Shown here in pieces: positions 1 to 8,623 of a stretch of DNA of 64,000 bases. The notes under the pieces are model-generated. The model did not search any database and had not been told where the DNA came from. It saw nothing but the letters and a program-made list of their open reading frames with translations. Origin of the DNA: JAPPLG01 sp965199935 (GTDB taxonomy: Bacteria; Bdellovibrionota; Bdellovibrionia; Bdellovibrionales; UBA1609); contig CBDATD010000001.1 in NCBI GenBank assembly GCA_965199935.1, forward strand, positions 558,001 to 622,000. Direction: 5' to 3'. Every line of letters begins with the position of its first letter. Within the stretch, counting starts at the first letter, position 1. Made by a program: the position numbers and the translations under genes.

Positions 1-1
1 A

Positions 2-1396
2 TTTAAAAATATTATTGACGACATTAAAGATTGCCGCAAAAGAGGCCAGCCGGTGCTGGTTGGAACCATCAGTATTGAAAAATCCGAAGAAATTTCACAA
101 ATGCTTAAACAGTTCAAAGTACCCCATAACGTACTCAATGCTAAACATCATGAACGGGAGGCAGAAATAGTAGCTCAAGCAGGAAGAAGGGGAGCCATTA
201 CTATTGCCACCAATATGGCCGGCCGAGGAACAGATATTGTTTTGGGCGGCAATCCTGAATTTTTAGCCCAGTCTGCGGCTTCATCCGGCTCAAACTCAAA
301 AGAAGCTTTAGAAAAACATCAAAAAATATGCTCAGCTGAACGAAAAGAAGTTGTTGAAGCGGGAGGCCTCTATATTATTGGAACAGAGAGACACGAAGCC
401 CGGCGCATTGATAATCAATTAAGAGGCCGCTCCGGGAGGCAGGGGGATCCAGGAGCTTCTCGTTTTTATCTCTCTTTAGAAGATAATTTAATGAGAATTT
501 TTGGAGGCGAGCGCATGAAGAAAATTATGAACACTTTGAGAATTCCTGAGGATGAAGTTATTACAGATCGAATGGTCAGCCGCGCCATTGCCAGCGCCCA
601 AAGAAAAGTAGAAGGGCATAATTTCAGCATCAGAAAACATCTTTTAGACTATGACGATGTTATGAATCAACAAAGAACAGCAATCTATACATTAAGAAGA
701 AAAATTCTTCGTATGGAGTCTTTGGAAAGAATGATTTTAGACTATCTCGGCAGCGTCACATCGGATCTTCTCGATTCTTTTGTTAATGAAAATGTCAAAA
801 AAGAGCATTGGGACCTCTCCAGCTTATCTCGATCCCTGTTTAAGAGTTTTGGGGTTTCTCTTGAGCTTTCCAATACGGAAAGTACAGATGCCATCACACA
901 AAAAGTGCAAAAAGAAGTAAAACACGCATACGACAGCAAAAAACAGGAGATGGGAGAACATTTTTCTTCTGTCGTTCAATTCATCTTACTTCAAACCATT
1001 GATTCCCTCTGGAAAGAACATTTGGAAAATATTGACTACCTCAAAGAAGGCATCAATTTAAGAGGATATGCCCAAAAAGACCCTTTAATTGAATATAAAA
1101 AAGAAGCATTTAATTTATTTGAAAAAGTCAATCAACAAATCGCTAATGAGTGTATTGAGAAATTATTTAAAATACAAATCTCCGAATCCTCCAATTACGA
1201 CATCTCCTCCTCTTACAATGAGGGGCAGTTGGATTACAATTCTCCTGAAAATAATTGGCAAAATTTAAAATTGGCTCAAGAAGGGGCTCTCAGAAATCAA
1301 AAAGCTTTATCTCACGGAGAGCCGGAGAATACACAACAGCTCAACCGCGCCCAAAGAAGAATGCAGAAAAAAAAGAAACGCACAATCAAAATTTAG
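2..1396 (+). CDS. secA: SecA preprotein translocase ATPase, C-terminal half (5' end outside window)
   Basis: The frame is open from the left edge, so only the C-terminal half is present. SecA is the motor that pushes unfolded preproteins through SecYEG at the inner membrane. Visible family marks are NMAGRGTDIVLGG near base 210, the GTERHEARRID and GRSGRQGDPG helicase block near bases 380-455, HLLDYDDVMNQQR in the helical scaffold, and SLWKEHLENIDYL near the end. The protein stops at RAQRRMQKKKKR and lacks the usual C-terminal CxCx8C(C/H) zinc tail that binds SecB and ribosomes. The TAG stop at 1394-1396 is followed directly, in the same frame, by a GTG-started zinc-ribbon gene, which is unusual (see findings). 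Confidence 0.97.
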   Translation, partial: FKNIIDDIKDCRKRGQPVLVGTISIEKSEEISQMLKQFKVPHNVLNAKHHEREAEIVAQAGRRGAITIATNMAGRGTDIVLGGNPEFLAQSAASSGSNSKEALEKHQKICSAERKEVVEAGGLYIIGTERHEARRIDNQLRGRSGRQGDPGASRFYLSLEDNLMRIFGGERMKKIMNTLRIPEDEVITDRMVSRAIASAQRKVEGHNFSIRKHLLDYDDVMNQQRTAIYTLRRKILRMESLERMILDYLGSVTSDLLDSFVNENVKKEHWDLSSLSRSLFKSFGVSLELSNTESTDAITQKVQKEVKHAYDSKKQEMGEHFSSVVQFILLQTIDSLWKEHLENIDYLKEGINLRGYAQKDPLIEYKKEAFNLFEKVNQQIANECIEKLFKIQISESSNYDISSSYNEGQLDYNSPENNWQNLKLAQEGALRNQKALSHGEPENTQQLNRAQRRMQKKKKRTIKI

Positions 1397-2074
1397 GTGT
1401 TTATGGAATGCCCGCATTGTCACAATAAAATTGAAGTTCCTGATTTATGGGAGTTTTTTGACTGCACGCACTGCGGTTCTTCTCTGCAGTTAGAAAACAA
1501 TGAACTTAAAATTTTAAAAACCTCTAATGAAAAAACTGCCGCAAATCAACATCCGCCGCCTCAGGAAGCTGAGGAGAATCTGTCTAGTGAAATATCTCGC
1601 TTTGAAGAGCTTTCACAAAGCACGCAAGATGCGGAAAACCAAACTCGAAAGTCTGTATCAGATGCGGCAAAGAAAGATTTTTCAGAAATATCTCATGCCG
1701 AGGATCCCCAGTCTTCAGAAAACATTCCATCAAACATCAATGAGCAGGCCGCAACGGATGAAAGTGAAACTCACTCCTCTCCTGAGGAGGAGGATGAAAA
1801 TTTATCCAACATACTGGATTTTGAAAACTCTCCCCATCCGGGAAACCATTTCACTTACTGTCTGAAGATTAGTGAAATCTCATCCAAAACTTTAATAGAT
1901 AAAATTCATCGTATTTTTAAAAATCCGAGATTAAAAATAAACAGCCTTCCTCAAATTCAAAACAACACCTTAGCCGTCAACAATCTCAACGCTATTCAAA
2001 TGGTGTATATTCTCCGCAAACTTTCTTCCCTGCCAGTGGGAATCTGCTGGCGGCAAAAATCAACATTGAAATGA
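1397..2074 (+). CDS. zinc-ribbon protein with acidic linker, function unknown
   Basis: A 225-residue protein I cannot assign to a named family. The N terminus carries two CxxC pairs (CPHC at residues 5-8 and CTHC at 24-27), a typical zinc ribbon. Residues about 45-145 are a low-complexity linker rich in Glu, Ser and Asp. A compact 75-residue C-terminal domain (FTYCLKISEISS to the end) follows. The GTG at 1397 abuts the secA stop without any spacer and lies in the secA frame; ATG 1403 is the alternative start. There is no clear ribosome-binding site, so translation probably depends on re-initiation after secA or on stop readthrough. A role linked to SecA is inferred from position only. Confidence 0.8.
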   Translation: MFMECPHCHNKIEVPDLWEFFDCTHCGSSLQLENNELKILKTSNEKTAANQHPPPQEAEENLSSEISRFEELSQSTQDAENQTRKSVSDAAKKDFSEISHAEDPQSSENIPSNINEQAATDESETHSSPEEEDENLSNILDFENSPHPGNHFTYCLKISEISSKTLIDKIHRIFKNPRLKINSLPQIQNNTLAVNNLNAIQMVYILRKLSSLPVGICWRQKSTLK

Positions 2075-2244
2075 AAAGAGGAGCTTTTGAGAGTGGACAT
2101 TTGGAAAGAGCCAATATATGTTAGGAGCTCTGTTTTATGAAAAAATATGGTTATGCAAAAAATAGCTGATCTGGAGATGTGCATCCGCATAATGAAGAAA
2201 AGTTATTGTTTTTGCTTCTTTTTTTAAGAAGGAAAAGGGGTTTC

Positions 2245-2760
2245 GTGTCTGATTCATACAATAAATGGGGATGGATTATCCTTACAACCACTATGTTTTT
2301 GAGTGTTGTCTGGATATTGTATTTTATGATTGTTCAAGTCCCCGTGGACTTAGGGGAAGAATCAGACATTCCCCCCGTCATCGCCGGAGTTAGTGTAGAT
2401 ATCAGCCAAGTTCAAGATTACTGGTTGAGCGGGGAGCTTATGGTCCAAAAAGGGGCAGAGGTTTATAATGTTTACTGTGCTCTTTGTCATGGAGCCGCCG
2501 GCCGGGGAGACGGAACAGCCGGTAGAGGGTTGAAGCCGCCGCCAAGAGATTTCGTGGAAGGAGATTGGAAATATGGAGGGGGAAGCATTGATTTATTTAC
2601 AGTCATCACTCAAGGGTCTGAAGGAACCTCTATGGCTTCTTTCTCCCATATTCCTAAGTTAGAAAGATGGGCGCTTGTGCATTTTATCCGTTCTCTCACA
2701 AAAAAACCGGTCCCCGAGGATCCAGATCAGATAAAGGAATTTGCAGTCAATGCTAAGTAA
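2245..2760 (+). CDS. membrane-anchored monoheme cytochrome c
   Basis: A 171-residue class I cytochrome c. An N-terminal anchor (residues about 10-31) precedes a periplasmic domain with one CxxCH heme site (C78, C81, H82) and a later Met within GTSMASF as the probable sixth ligand. I chose GTG 2245 because GGAAAAGGGG (2231-2240) sits four bases upstream; the longer frame from 2179 would put charged, unmotivated sequence before the anchor. The gene is first in the cox cluster and its end overlaps sco by 11 bases, so it probably delivers electrons to the caa3 oxidase. The 170 bases upstream hold only 10-17 codon ORFs and no recognisable gene. Confidence 0.85.
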   Translation: MSDSYNKWGWIILTTTMFLSVVWILYFMIVQVPVDLGEESDIPPVIAGVSVDISQVQDYWLSGELMVQKGAEVYNVYCALCHGAAGRGDGTAGRGLKPPPRDFVEGDWKYGGGSIDLFTVITQGSEGTSMASFSHIPKLERWALVHFIRSLTKKPVPEDPDQIKEFAVNAK

Positions 2761-3580
2761 TGCATATTTGAAAACTTTTATAACGGCTTTAGTCGGTTTC
2801 TTTGCCTGTTATTCAACCTCTTACGACACTTCTCGATCGCTGAAAGCCAGCCAACCGCCTCAAGAATTAAAAGGAATTAATATCACCGAAAAATTGGGAG
2901 AATTCATTGACCTCCAATTAGAATTTTTAAACGAACAGGGCAAAAAAGTCAAAATAGGAAGCTATTTCAATAAAAACAAGCCCATCTTATTTACTATCAT
3001 CTATTACAAATGCCCCAATCTCTGCCAACTGCATCTCAACGGACTGATGGAGGGGATGAAAGGGCTGGATATCCCGGATGATTTTGAATTTATCGCTTTG
3101 AGCATGGACCCTGCAGAAACGCCTCATTTAGCTCAATCTAAAAAAGCGAATTACATCAAACAGTATAAACTGCCTTCACCTGACCGCTTGCATTTCTTAA
3201 CAGGACAGGAAAAACCTATTAGCAAGATCAGCCAACAAGTGGGGTTTAAATTTCGATGGAATGAAAAACAAAAACAATTTGCTCACTTGCCCGTCGCTTA
3301 TGTATTAACCCCCACAGGTCAAATTTCACGCTACTTGTACGGGGTGGAAATGAAAACTAAAACTTTGAAACTTTCTTTAGTAGAAGCCTCTCAAGGGCGT
3401 ATTGGAGGTCTTATTGAGCGTATTTTATTATTTTGCTTTCAATTTGATCCAAGAAAAAATAGATACACCCTCTACGCATACAACATCATGAGAGCTGGAG
3501 GTGTTTTAACCATTGTCCTCATACTGGGATTATTGACCCCTGCCTGGATAAGGGCAAAAAGACAGGGCCGGTCCTTATGA
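2750..3580 (+). CDS. SCO1/SenC-type copper chaperone for cytochrome oxidase
   Basis: A 276-residue Sco protein that helps build the CuA centre of cytochrome oxidase subunit II. The thioredoxin-like fold is marked by the copper-binding CPNLC motif (C88, C92) and the third ligand His in QFAHLP (H179). There is an N-terminal hydrophobic segment and, less usually, a C-terminal membrane span (about residues 246-266), so the domain is probably held at both ends on the periplasmic face. ATG 2750 is preferred over TTG 2741 because AAAGGA lies 11 bases upstream. It overlaps the cytochrome c gene and its TGA overlaps the coxB ATG (ATGA, 3577-3580), indicating translational coupling. Confidence 0.93.
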   Translation: MLSNAYLKTFITALVGFFACYSTSYDTSRSLKASQPPQELKGINITEKLGEFIDLQLEFLNEQGKKVKIGSYFNKNKPILFTIIYYKCPNLCQLHLNGLMEGMKGLDIPDDFEFIALSMDPAETPHLAQSKKANYIKQYKLPSPDRLHFLTGQEKPISKISQQVGFKFRWNEKQKQFAHLPVAYVLTPTGQISRYLYGVEMKTKTLKLSLVEASQGRIGGLIERILLFCFQFDPRKNRYTLYAYNIMRAGGVLTIVLILGLLTPAWIRAKRQGRSL

Positions 3581-4560
3581 TTTACTTGATTCTGGTTATT
3601 TTATTTCTATATCCATTCTTAGCTTTTTCCAGTGCTTTTCCAAGTCCTGCTGGAGATCTCTCTACAGAAGTGGATCGAATGTATCATTTCATCCATGCTT
3701 TAAGCTTAATTTTTGGACTTCTTATTGTGGGTGCTTTTATTTTATTTGCTGTTCTTTACCGAAGAAAAAACAACGCACAAGCCGCAGCAACAGTTCATCA
3801 CAACACTTGGCTGGAGTGGACCTGGAGTATTATTCCCTTTCTTATTTTTATGTTCATGTTTGCCTGGGGTTGGCAGGTCTATGATAAAATGAGAACCCCT
3901 TACAAAAACGCCCTTGAAATTCATGTGTACGGGCAGATGTGGAACTGGGACTACGCCTACAAAAACGGAAGGAAGACAGCGGGCACCCTTTATGTTCCAG
4001 TGAACACTCCGGTAAAACTTATTATGACCAGCCGGGATGTTATTCACAGTTTTTATATCCCTGCTTTTCGAATCAAACAAGACGTTCTTCCCAATAGATA
4101 TACGGCTCTTTGGTTTAAAGCTGTTAAGAAAGGGCTTTTCAATGTTTTTTGTACAGAATATTGCGGCACTGGACACTATAGTATGCTCTCCAAAATTCAT
4201 GTGATGTCCTTAGAGGATTGGGAAAAGTGGATGGCGACAGATCCCTATGAGGGGCTTAGCATGATAGAAATAGGCCAGAAAGTTTTCAGGGGCAGATGCA
4301 CAGCCTGCCATCAAACCACCACACAAAAAATGATTGGGCCGGGTCTTGCCGGAATTTTTGGATCCATCCGAAACTTTGAGAAAAGTGAAAACAGAAAAGC
4401 AGATGAAAATTACATCCGTGAATCCATACTCAACCCTTCTGCCCAGATTGTTAAAGGGTTTCCGGACCAAATGACTCCTTTTGCAGGACTGCTTCAAGAA
4501 GAAGAACTGACAGGGCTTGTAGAATACATTAAATCATTAAAATTAGAAGAAAAAAAGTGA
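3577..4560 (+). CDS. coxB: cytochrome c oxidase subunit II fused to cytochrome c (caa3-type)
   Basis: A 327-residue subunit II of an aa3-type heme-copper oxidase. Two membrane spans (about residues 43-61 and 84-101) are followed by the cupredoxin domain with a complete CuA set: H157, C192, E194, C196, H200 and M203. A cytochrome c domain with CTACH (C241, C244, H245) and a Met in FPDQMTPF (M299) is fused at the C terminus, which makes this a caa3 enzyme that takes electrons from a cytochrome c at the periplasmic side. The signal-like N terminus ends near residue 20. ATG 3577 overlaps the sco stop, and coxA starts seven bases after this stop. Confidence 0.97.
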   Translation: MIYLILVILFLYPFLAFSSAFPSPAGDLSTEVDRMYHFIHALSLIFGLLIVGAFILFAVLYRRKNNAQAAATVHHNTWLEWTWSIIPFLIFMFMFAWGWQVYDKMRTPYKNALEIHVYGQMWNWDYAYKNGRKTAGTLYVPVNTPVKLIMTSRDVIHSFYIPAFRIKQDVLPNRYTALWFKAVKKGLFNVFCTEYCGTGHYSMLSKIHVMSLEDWEKWMATDPYEGLSMIEIGQKVFRGRCTACHQTTTQKMIGPGLAGIFGSIRNFEKSENRKADENYIRESILNPSAQIVKGFPDQMTPFAGLLQEEELTGLVEYIKSLKLEEKK

Positions 4561-4567
4561 GGTTCTA

Positions 4568-6133
4568 ATGAAAAATTATCTCAATGAAAAAACAGGTTTA
4601 TGGTCATGGCTGTCCACCTTAGATCATAAGCGCATTGGCTTGCTCTATTTATTTTCTGTTCTTACTTTTTTCTTCATCGGAGGAGTATTTGCCCTCCTCC
4701 TGCGTTTAGAGCTGTTTACTGTCGGAGAAACCATCATGCAGCCCGATACTTATAATCAAATTATGACCCTTCATGGTGTGATGATGGTGTTTATGGTGAT
4801 TATTCCAGGCATTCCAGCTATTTTTGGAAACTTTTTTCTTCCTCTTCAAATAGGGGCTAAAGATGTAGCCTTCCCTAGATTAAACCTGTTGAGCTGGTAT
4901 CTTCTTATGACAGGAGCTTTAGTTTCCATAGTCTCAGTCATCCAAGGAGGAGTTGATACAGGCTGGACTTTTTATACTCCCTACAGCATCCGCACAGACA
5001 ACGGGACAATATGGGTGGTGGCAGGCGCTTTTATTATGGGGTTTTCATCCATTCTAACCGGATTAAATTTTATCGTCACTGTTCACAAATTAAGGGCCCC
5101 TGGAATGGGATTTTTTAGAATGCCCCTTTTTGTCTGGGGCATTTATTCTACAGCCATCATTCAAGTCTTAGCTACACCTGTACTGGCTATCACTCTTTTG
5201 CTTCTCACTTTAGAAAGAATGTTTGGTATTGGAATTTTTGATCCAAAATTAGGAGGAGACCCCGTATTGTTTCAACATTTCTTTTGGTTTTATTCCCACC
5301 CGGCCGTTTATATCATGATTTTGCCTGCCATGGGCATCGTCAGTGAACTGATGGCTGTATTCTCCAGAAACAATATTTTTGGCTATAAAGCCATTGCTTT
5401 CTCTAGTATTGGCATTGCTTTAGTCAGTTTTTTTGTTTGGGGGCATCATATGTTTGTCAGCGGACAGTCTGATGCGGCCAACTTTCTGTTTTCGATCATT
5501 ACAATGCTTGTCGGAGTTCCCACAGCTATTAAAGTTTTTAATTGGGTAAGCACCATGTACAAAGGATCTTTAAGTTTTGAAACCCCTTTTCTGTACGCCT
5601 TAGGTTTTATTTTTGTTTTCCTTATTGGAGGCATGACAGGGATTGTTTTAGCCACATTGGCTTTAGACGTTCATGTTCACGATACCTACTATGTTGTAGC
5701 ACACTTTCATTATGTGATGGTTGGGGGTACTCTTTTCCCTTTGGTTGGAGCTATTTTTTACTGGTTTCCAAAAATGTTCGGTCGTATGTATAATGAAATT
5801 CTAGGGCAAACAGCCTTTGCTCTTATTTTTTTGGGTTTTAACGTCACATTTTTTCCTTTATTTTTTGCCGGCACCCAAGGTATGCCGCGCAGGTATTATG
5901 ACTACATAAAACCCTATGAAACTCTCAATCAAATTTCCACTGTAGGCTCCTGGCTTATTTCAGCTGGATTTTTACTGGTTTTAATCGCTCTTATTCACTC
6001 TCTGCTTAAAGGAAAAAAAGCTCCTGCAAATCCCTGGGACGCGCGCACTTTAGAATGGCAAACTGAGTCCCCTCCTATTCATGAAAATTTTTCAAAACAG
6101 CCGGAAGTAACAAAGGGTCCTTATGAGCGTTAA
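4568..6133 (+). CDS. coxA: cytochrome c oxidase subunit I, A2 type
   Basis: The 521-residue catalytic subunit that reduces O2 and pumps protons. Heme and copper ligands are visible: H69 in TLHGVMM, H244 in FYSHPAVY, H293/H294 in WGHHMF, and the heme pair H379 and H381 in VVAHFHYV. The sequence FYSHPAVY has the YS pair in place of the glutamate of GHPEVY; this defines A2-type oxygen reductases, as in the Rhodothermus caa3 enzyme. The length is normal for the family with twelve membrane spans. It ends inside the start of coxC (11-base overlap), so subunits I and III are translationally coupled. Confidence 0.98.
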   Translation: MKNYLNEKTGLWSWLSTLDHKRIGLLYLFSVLTFFFIGGVFALLLRLELFTVGETIMQPDTYNQIMTLHGVMMVFMVIIPGIPAIFGNFFLPLQIGAKDVAFPRLNLLSWYLLMTGALVSIVSVIQGGVDTGWTFYTPYSIRTDNGTIWVVAGAFIMGFSSILTGLNFIVTVHKLRAPGMGFFRMPLFVWGIYSTAIIQVLATPVLAITLLLLTLERMFGIGIFDPKLGGDPVLFQHFFWFYSHPAVYIMILPAMGIVSELMAVFSRNNIFGYKAIAFSSIGIALVSFFVWGHHMFVSGQSDAANFLFSIITMLVGVPTAIKVFNWVSTMYKGSLSFETPFLYALGFIFVFLIGGMTGIVLATLALDVHVHDTYYVVAHFHYVMVGGTLFPLVGAIFYWFPKMFGRMYNEILGQTAFALIFLGFNVTFFPLFFAGTQGMPRRYYDYIKPYETLNQISTVGSWLISAGFLLVLIALIHSLLKGKKAPANPWDARTLEWQTESPPIHENFSKQPEVTKGPYER

Positions 6134-6752
6134 ACACTCTACAGCCCATCATTTTAAGGACGCTCTTCATGAGGCTGAAGCCAGTAAGCTTGGTCTGTGG
6201 ATTTTTCTATGCACAGAAATACTTATGTTTGGAGGACTTTTTGCCGCCTATGCTATTTATCACAATCAATACCCTTCTATCTTTTTAGAGGGATCTAAGT
6301 TTCTAGATTGGAAATTAGGTTCTTTAAACACCCTGGTTCTGCTCATAAGCTCCTTCACCATGGCTTTAAGCATATATTATGCACAAAAAGAAAAATTTAC
6401 ACATTCTACCTCTTGTTTATGGGCGACTTTCTTTTGCGGCATTATTTTCATGGTTGTAAAATATTTTGAATATTCTCATAAAATTCATGAAGGACTTTTA
6501 CCGGGAAAACTCTTTTCTCATACCGGCAGTGAAAATCTAGGCTTATACTTTTCTTTTTATTTTTCAATGACAGGTCTTCACGGATCCCACGTGATTGCAG
6601 GTTTAATTCTCATTTTCTGGCTGATTCTACGCTCCCACAAAAGGCATTTTGGCCCCGGTTATGTTCTCCCCTTAGAATGTGTTGGACTTTTCTGGCATTT
6701 AGTAGATCTTATTTGGATTTACCTGTTTCCTTTACTGTATTTAGTGGAGTAA
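6123..6752 (+). CDS. coxC: cytochrome c oxidase subunit III
   Basis: A 209-residue subunit III with about five membrane spans. Family features include the start KLGLWIFLCTEILMFGG and the region TGLHGSHVIAGL, with FWHLVDLIWIYLFPLLY at the end. It is the short bacterial form, lacking the first two helices of mitochondrial subunit III. Subunit III stabilises the oxidase and O2 entry. ATG 6123 lies within the end of coxA; a 128-base spacer separates it from coxD. Confidence 0.96.
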   Translation: MSVKHSTAHHFKDALHEAEASKLGLWIFLCTEILMFGGLFAAYAIYHNQYPSIFLEGSKFLDWKLGSLNTLVLLISSFTMALSIYYAQKEKFTHSTSCLWATFFCGIIFMVVKYFEYSHKIHEGLLPGKLFSHTGSENLGLYFSFYFSMTGLHGSHVIAGLILIFWLILRSHKRHFGPGYVLPLECVGLFWHLVDLIWIYLFPLLYLVE

Positions 6753-6784
6753 GGATTTATTTTTTGACATTTTATCTGACCTGT

Positions 6785-6824
6785 GGGAGGCTCCCTTCAA
6801 GACCCGAATCTCTCTTTTTAGAGA
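6785..6824 (+). other. two short inverted repeats in the coxC-coxD spacer
   Basis: GGGAG G CTCCC (6785-6795) is a perfect 11-base palindrome, and TCTCT TTTT AGAGA (6811-6815 with 6820-6824) can pair as a second stem. No T-run follows either, so these do not make a standard intrinsic terminator. They could be RNA stems that tune expression of coxD and ctaB relative to coxBAC, or chance. The rest of the 128-base spacer shows nothing further. Confidence 0.3.
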
Positions 6825-6880
6825 AGATGCAAAAAATGATGACGAATGATTGATTATTTGAACAAAATAAAAGCAAGGGG

Positions 6881-7186
6881 ATGAAAACCTCTATGAACCA
6901 TATTGTGCCTTTTAAAATTTACTTTAATGTTATTTTAGCTCTCCTAGGGCTTACTGCCGCAACTGTTCTTGTTTCACTTGTTGATTTTGGAATTTTTAAT
7001 TTAATTATCTCTATGGGTATTGCCACATTTAAAGCTGTCTTAGTTCTGATGTATTTTATGCACTTAAAATACGATGATAAGTCTTATCTTGTGATCTTCC
7101 TTGTGGGAGTCTTTTTTATAATGGTTATTTTCTTATTTTCCAGTTTTGATATTTTGACACGTATAATAGAAAAAAGTGTTTTATAA
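6881..7186 (+). CDS. coxD: cytochrome c oxidase subunit IV family protein
   Basis: A 101-residue protein with three membrane spans and the family motif FKAVLVLMYFMHLKY. It belongs to the small bacterial oxidase subunit IV group, an accessory subunit of caa3 oxidases. AAGGGG touches ATG 6881 directly, so ATG 6893, 12 bases beyond it, is an equally plausible start and would give 97 residues. It lies between coxC and ctaB, with ctaB starting three bases after its stop. Confidence 0.9.
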   Translation: MKTSMNHIVPFKIYFNVILALLGLTAATVLVSLVDFGIFNLIISMGIATFKAVLVLMYFMHLKYDDKSYLVIFLVGVFFIMVIFLFSSFDILTRIIEKSVL

Positions 7187-7189
7187 TAA

Positions 7190-8050
7190 ATGATCAAAAA
7201 TTATTTAAAATTAAGTAAATTTGGCATTGTCTTTCTAGTCTTGCTCACTGCTGTACTTGGCTATCTCTTAAGTCCTTATTTTTCATATTCTACAATGTTT
7301 TTTTTGATTGCCGGCATTTATTGGGCGGCCAGCGGCAGTTTTATTTTAAATCAAGCAAGTGAATCTATTTTAGACTCCCAAATGAATCGAACGAAAAACC
7401 GCCCCATCCCTCAAGGATTTATTGCCCCAAAAAAAGCTTCTCTTTTAGGATGGATATTCATTCTACTGGGACTGATTCTTCTTTCCTATGTCAATATTTT
7501 ATCTGTTCTGCTTGCCGGTATTACTTTGATCCTTTACAATTTTTTTTACACTTTAAGATGGAAGCAAAAACATCCTTACGGGGCTGTATTTTTTGGAGCC
7601 ATTCCTGGAGCAATGCCTGTCGTTTTGGGATACACGGCCGGCACTTCTTCTATTTTGTCCATGGAGTGCGGATATTTATTTCTGATTATGTTTTTGTGGC
7701 AAATTCCTCATTTTTGGTCTTTAGCTCTTCACTACAAGAAGGACTATAGCCGAGCTAAAATCCCTGTACTGCCTGTATATTTTGGAGAGAGTAAAACATT
7801 TTTTCATATCGGCCTTTATACCTTGTCCTATGTAGGACTGTCGCTATTGGCCCCTCTGTTCCTTCATACAGGTTTTATTTATCTTGCTATATCCCTCCCC
7901 ATAGGATTAAAAATCCTCTTTGAATATTATTATTTTTACAAACAAAAAAAATGGCTGCCATTTTTCTCATGGCTTAATATCAGTCTTCTTGTATTTTTAT
8001 CTGTTCCTTTTTTAGATCAGAAAATAACTTCCTTTTATTTGAGTTTCTAA
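7190..8050 (+). CDS. ctaB: protoheme IX farnesyltransferase (heme O synthase)
   Basis: A 286-residue UbiA-superfamily prenyltransferase that adds a farnesyl group to heme b, giving heme O, the precursor of heme A for the oxidase encoded upstream. The first Asp-rich motif appears as ILDSQMNRTKNRPI near residues 64-77; eight to nine hydrophobic helices follow. Length is typical. It starts three bases after the coxD stop, and purN begins at the base after its own stop, so it sits in the same transcript. No heme A synthase (ctaA) is visible in this window. Confidence 0.95.
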   Translation: MIKNYLKLSKFGIVFLVLLTAVLGYLLSPYFSYSTMFFLIAGIYWAASGSFILNQASESILDSQMNRTKNRPIPQGFIAPKKASLLGWIFILLGLILLSYVNILSVLLAGITLILYNFFYTLRWKQKHPYGAVFFGAIPGAMPVVLGYTAGTSSILSMECGYLFLIMFLWQIPHFWSLALHYKKDYSRAKIPVLPVYFGESKTFFHIGLYTLSYVGLSLLAPLFLHTGFIYLAISLPIGLKILFEYYYFYKQKKWLPFFSWLNISLLVFLSVPFLDQKITSFYLSF

Positions 8051-8623
8051 GTGGAAAAGCCGCATTTAGCTTTCTTATGTTCAGGAGAAGGAACCACTTT
8101 TGAATACCTTGCTCAACAAACATCTTTTCACGGGGTTTGCTTAATTGCAAACATGAGAAACGCACTAGTTGTAAAAAAAGCTCAAAATTTAAACATTCCC
8201 TCTTTTGTTATTAACCCTTCTCGATACAGCTCCTTAGATCTTTGGGATCAAGCTGTTTTGAACTGCTTAGAAAAAAGGAACATAGATTTTGTCGTTCTTG
8301 CCGGCTTTTTACAGCGTGTAGGGCCAAAAGTTCTTTCACACTTTAAAAACAAAGTGATTAACTCACATCCTTCTCTTCTACCTAAATTTGGAGGCCCCGG
8401 AATGTACGGCCTCCGTGTGCATAAAGCTGTCCTCAAAGCCCAGGAGAAAATAACTGGAATCACCATACACTATGTGAATGAAGAATATGATCAAGGCCGT
8501 GTGATTGCTCAGAAAAAAATAGATATTTTAGAAGATGACACCCCTGAAAGATTGGAAAAAAGGGTTAAAAAAATAGAAAAAAGATTTTATGCTGAAACAA
8601 TTAAACAAATATGGAAAAAATGA
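8051..8623 (+). CDS. purN: phosphoribosylglycinamide formyltransferase
   Basis: A 190-residue GART-family enzyme that transfers formyl from 10-formyl-THF to glycinamide ribonucleotide in purine synthesis. The catalytic set is present: N104 and H106 in NSHPSLLPKFGG, and D147 in YDQG. The nucleotide loop near the N terminus reads LCSGEGTTFEYL, a variant of the usual SGxGSN(F/L) sequence. The GTG start follows the ctaB stop with no gap. Its last 13 bases overlap the DUF368 gene. Confidence 0.9.
   Translation: MEKPHLAFLCSGEGTTFEYLAQQTSFHGVCLIANMRNALVVKKAQNLNIPSFVINPSRYSSLDLWDQAVLNCLEKRNIDFVVLAGFLQRVGPKVLSHFKNKVINSHPSLLPKFGGPGMYGLRVHKAVLKAQEKITGITIHYVNEEYDQGRVIAQKKIDILEDDTPERLEKRVKKIEKRFYAETIKQIWKK

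Noticed and set aside
1..1396. General reassignment of UAG to a sense codon
   Set aside because: lysC, yidC, rplI and other intact genes end at TAG at the expected length, so UAG is a normal stop here.
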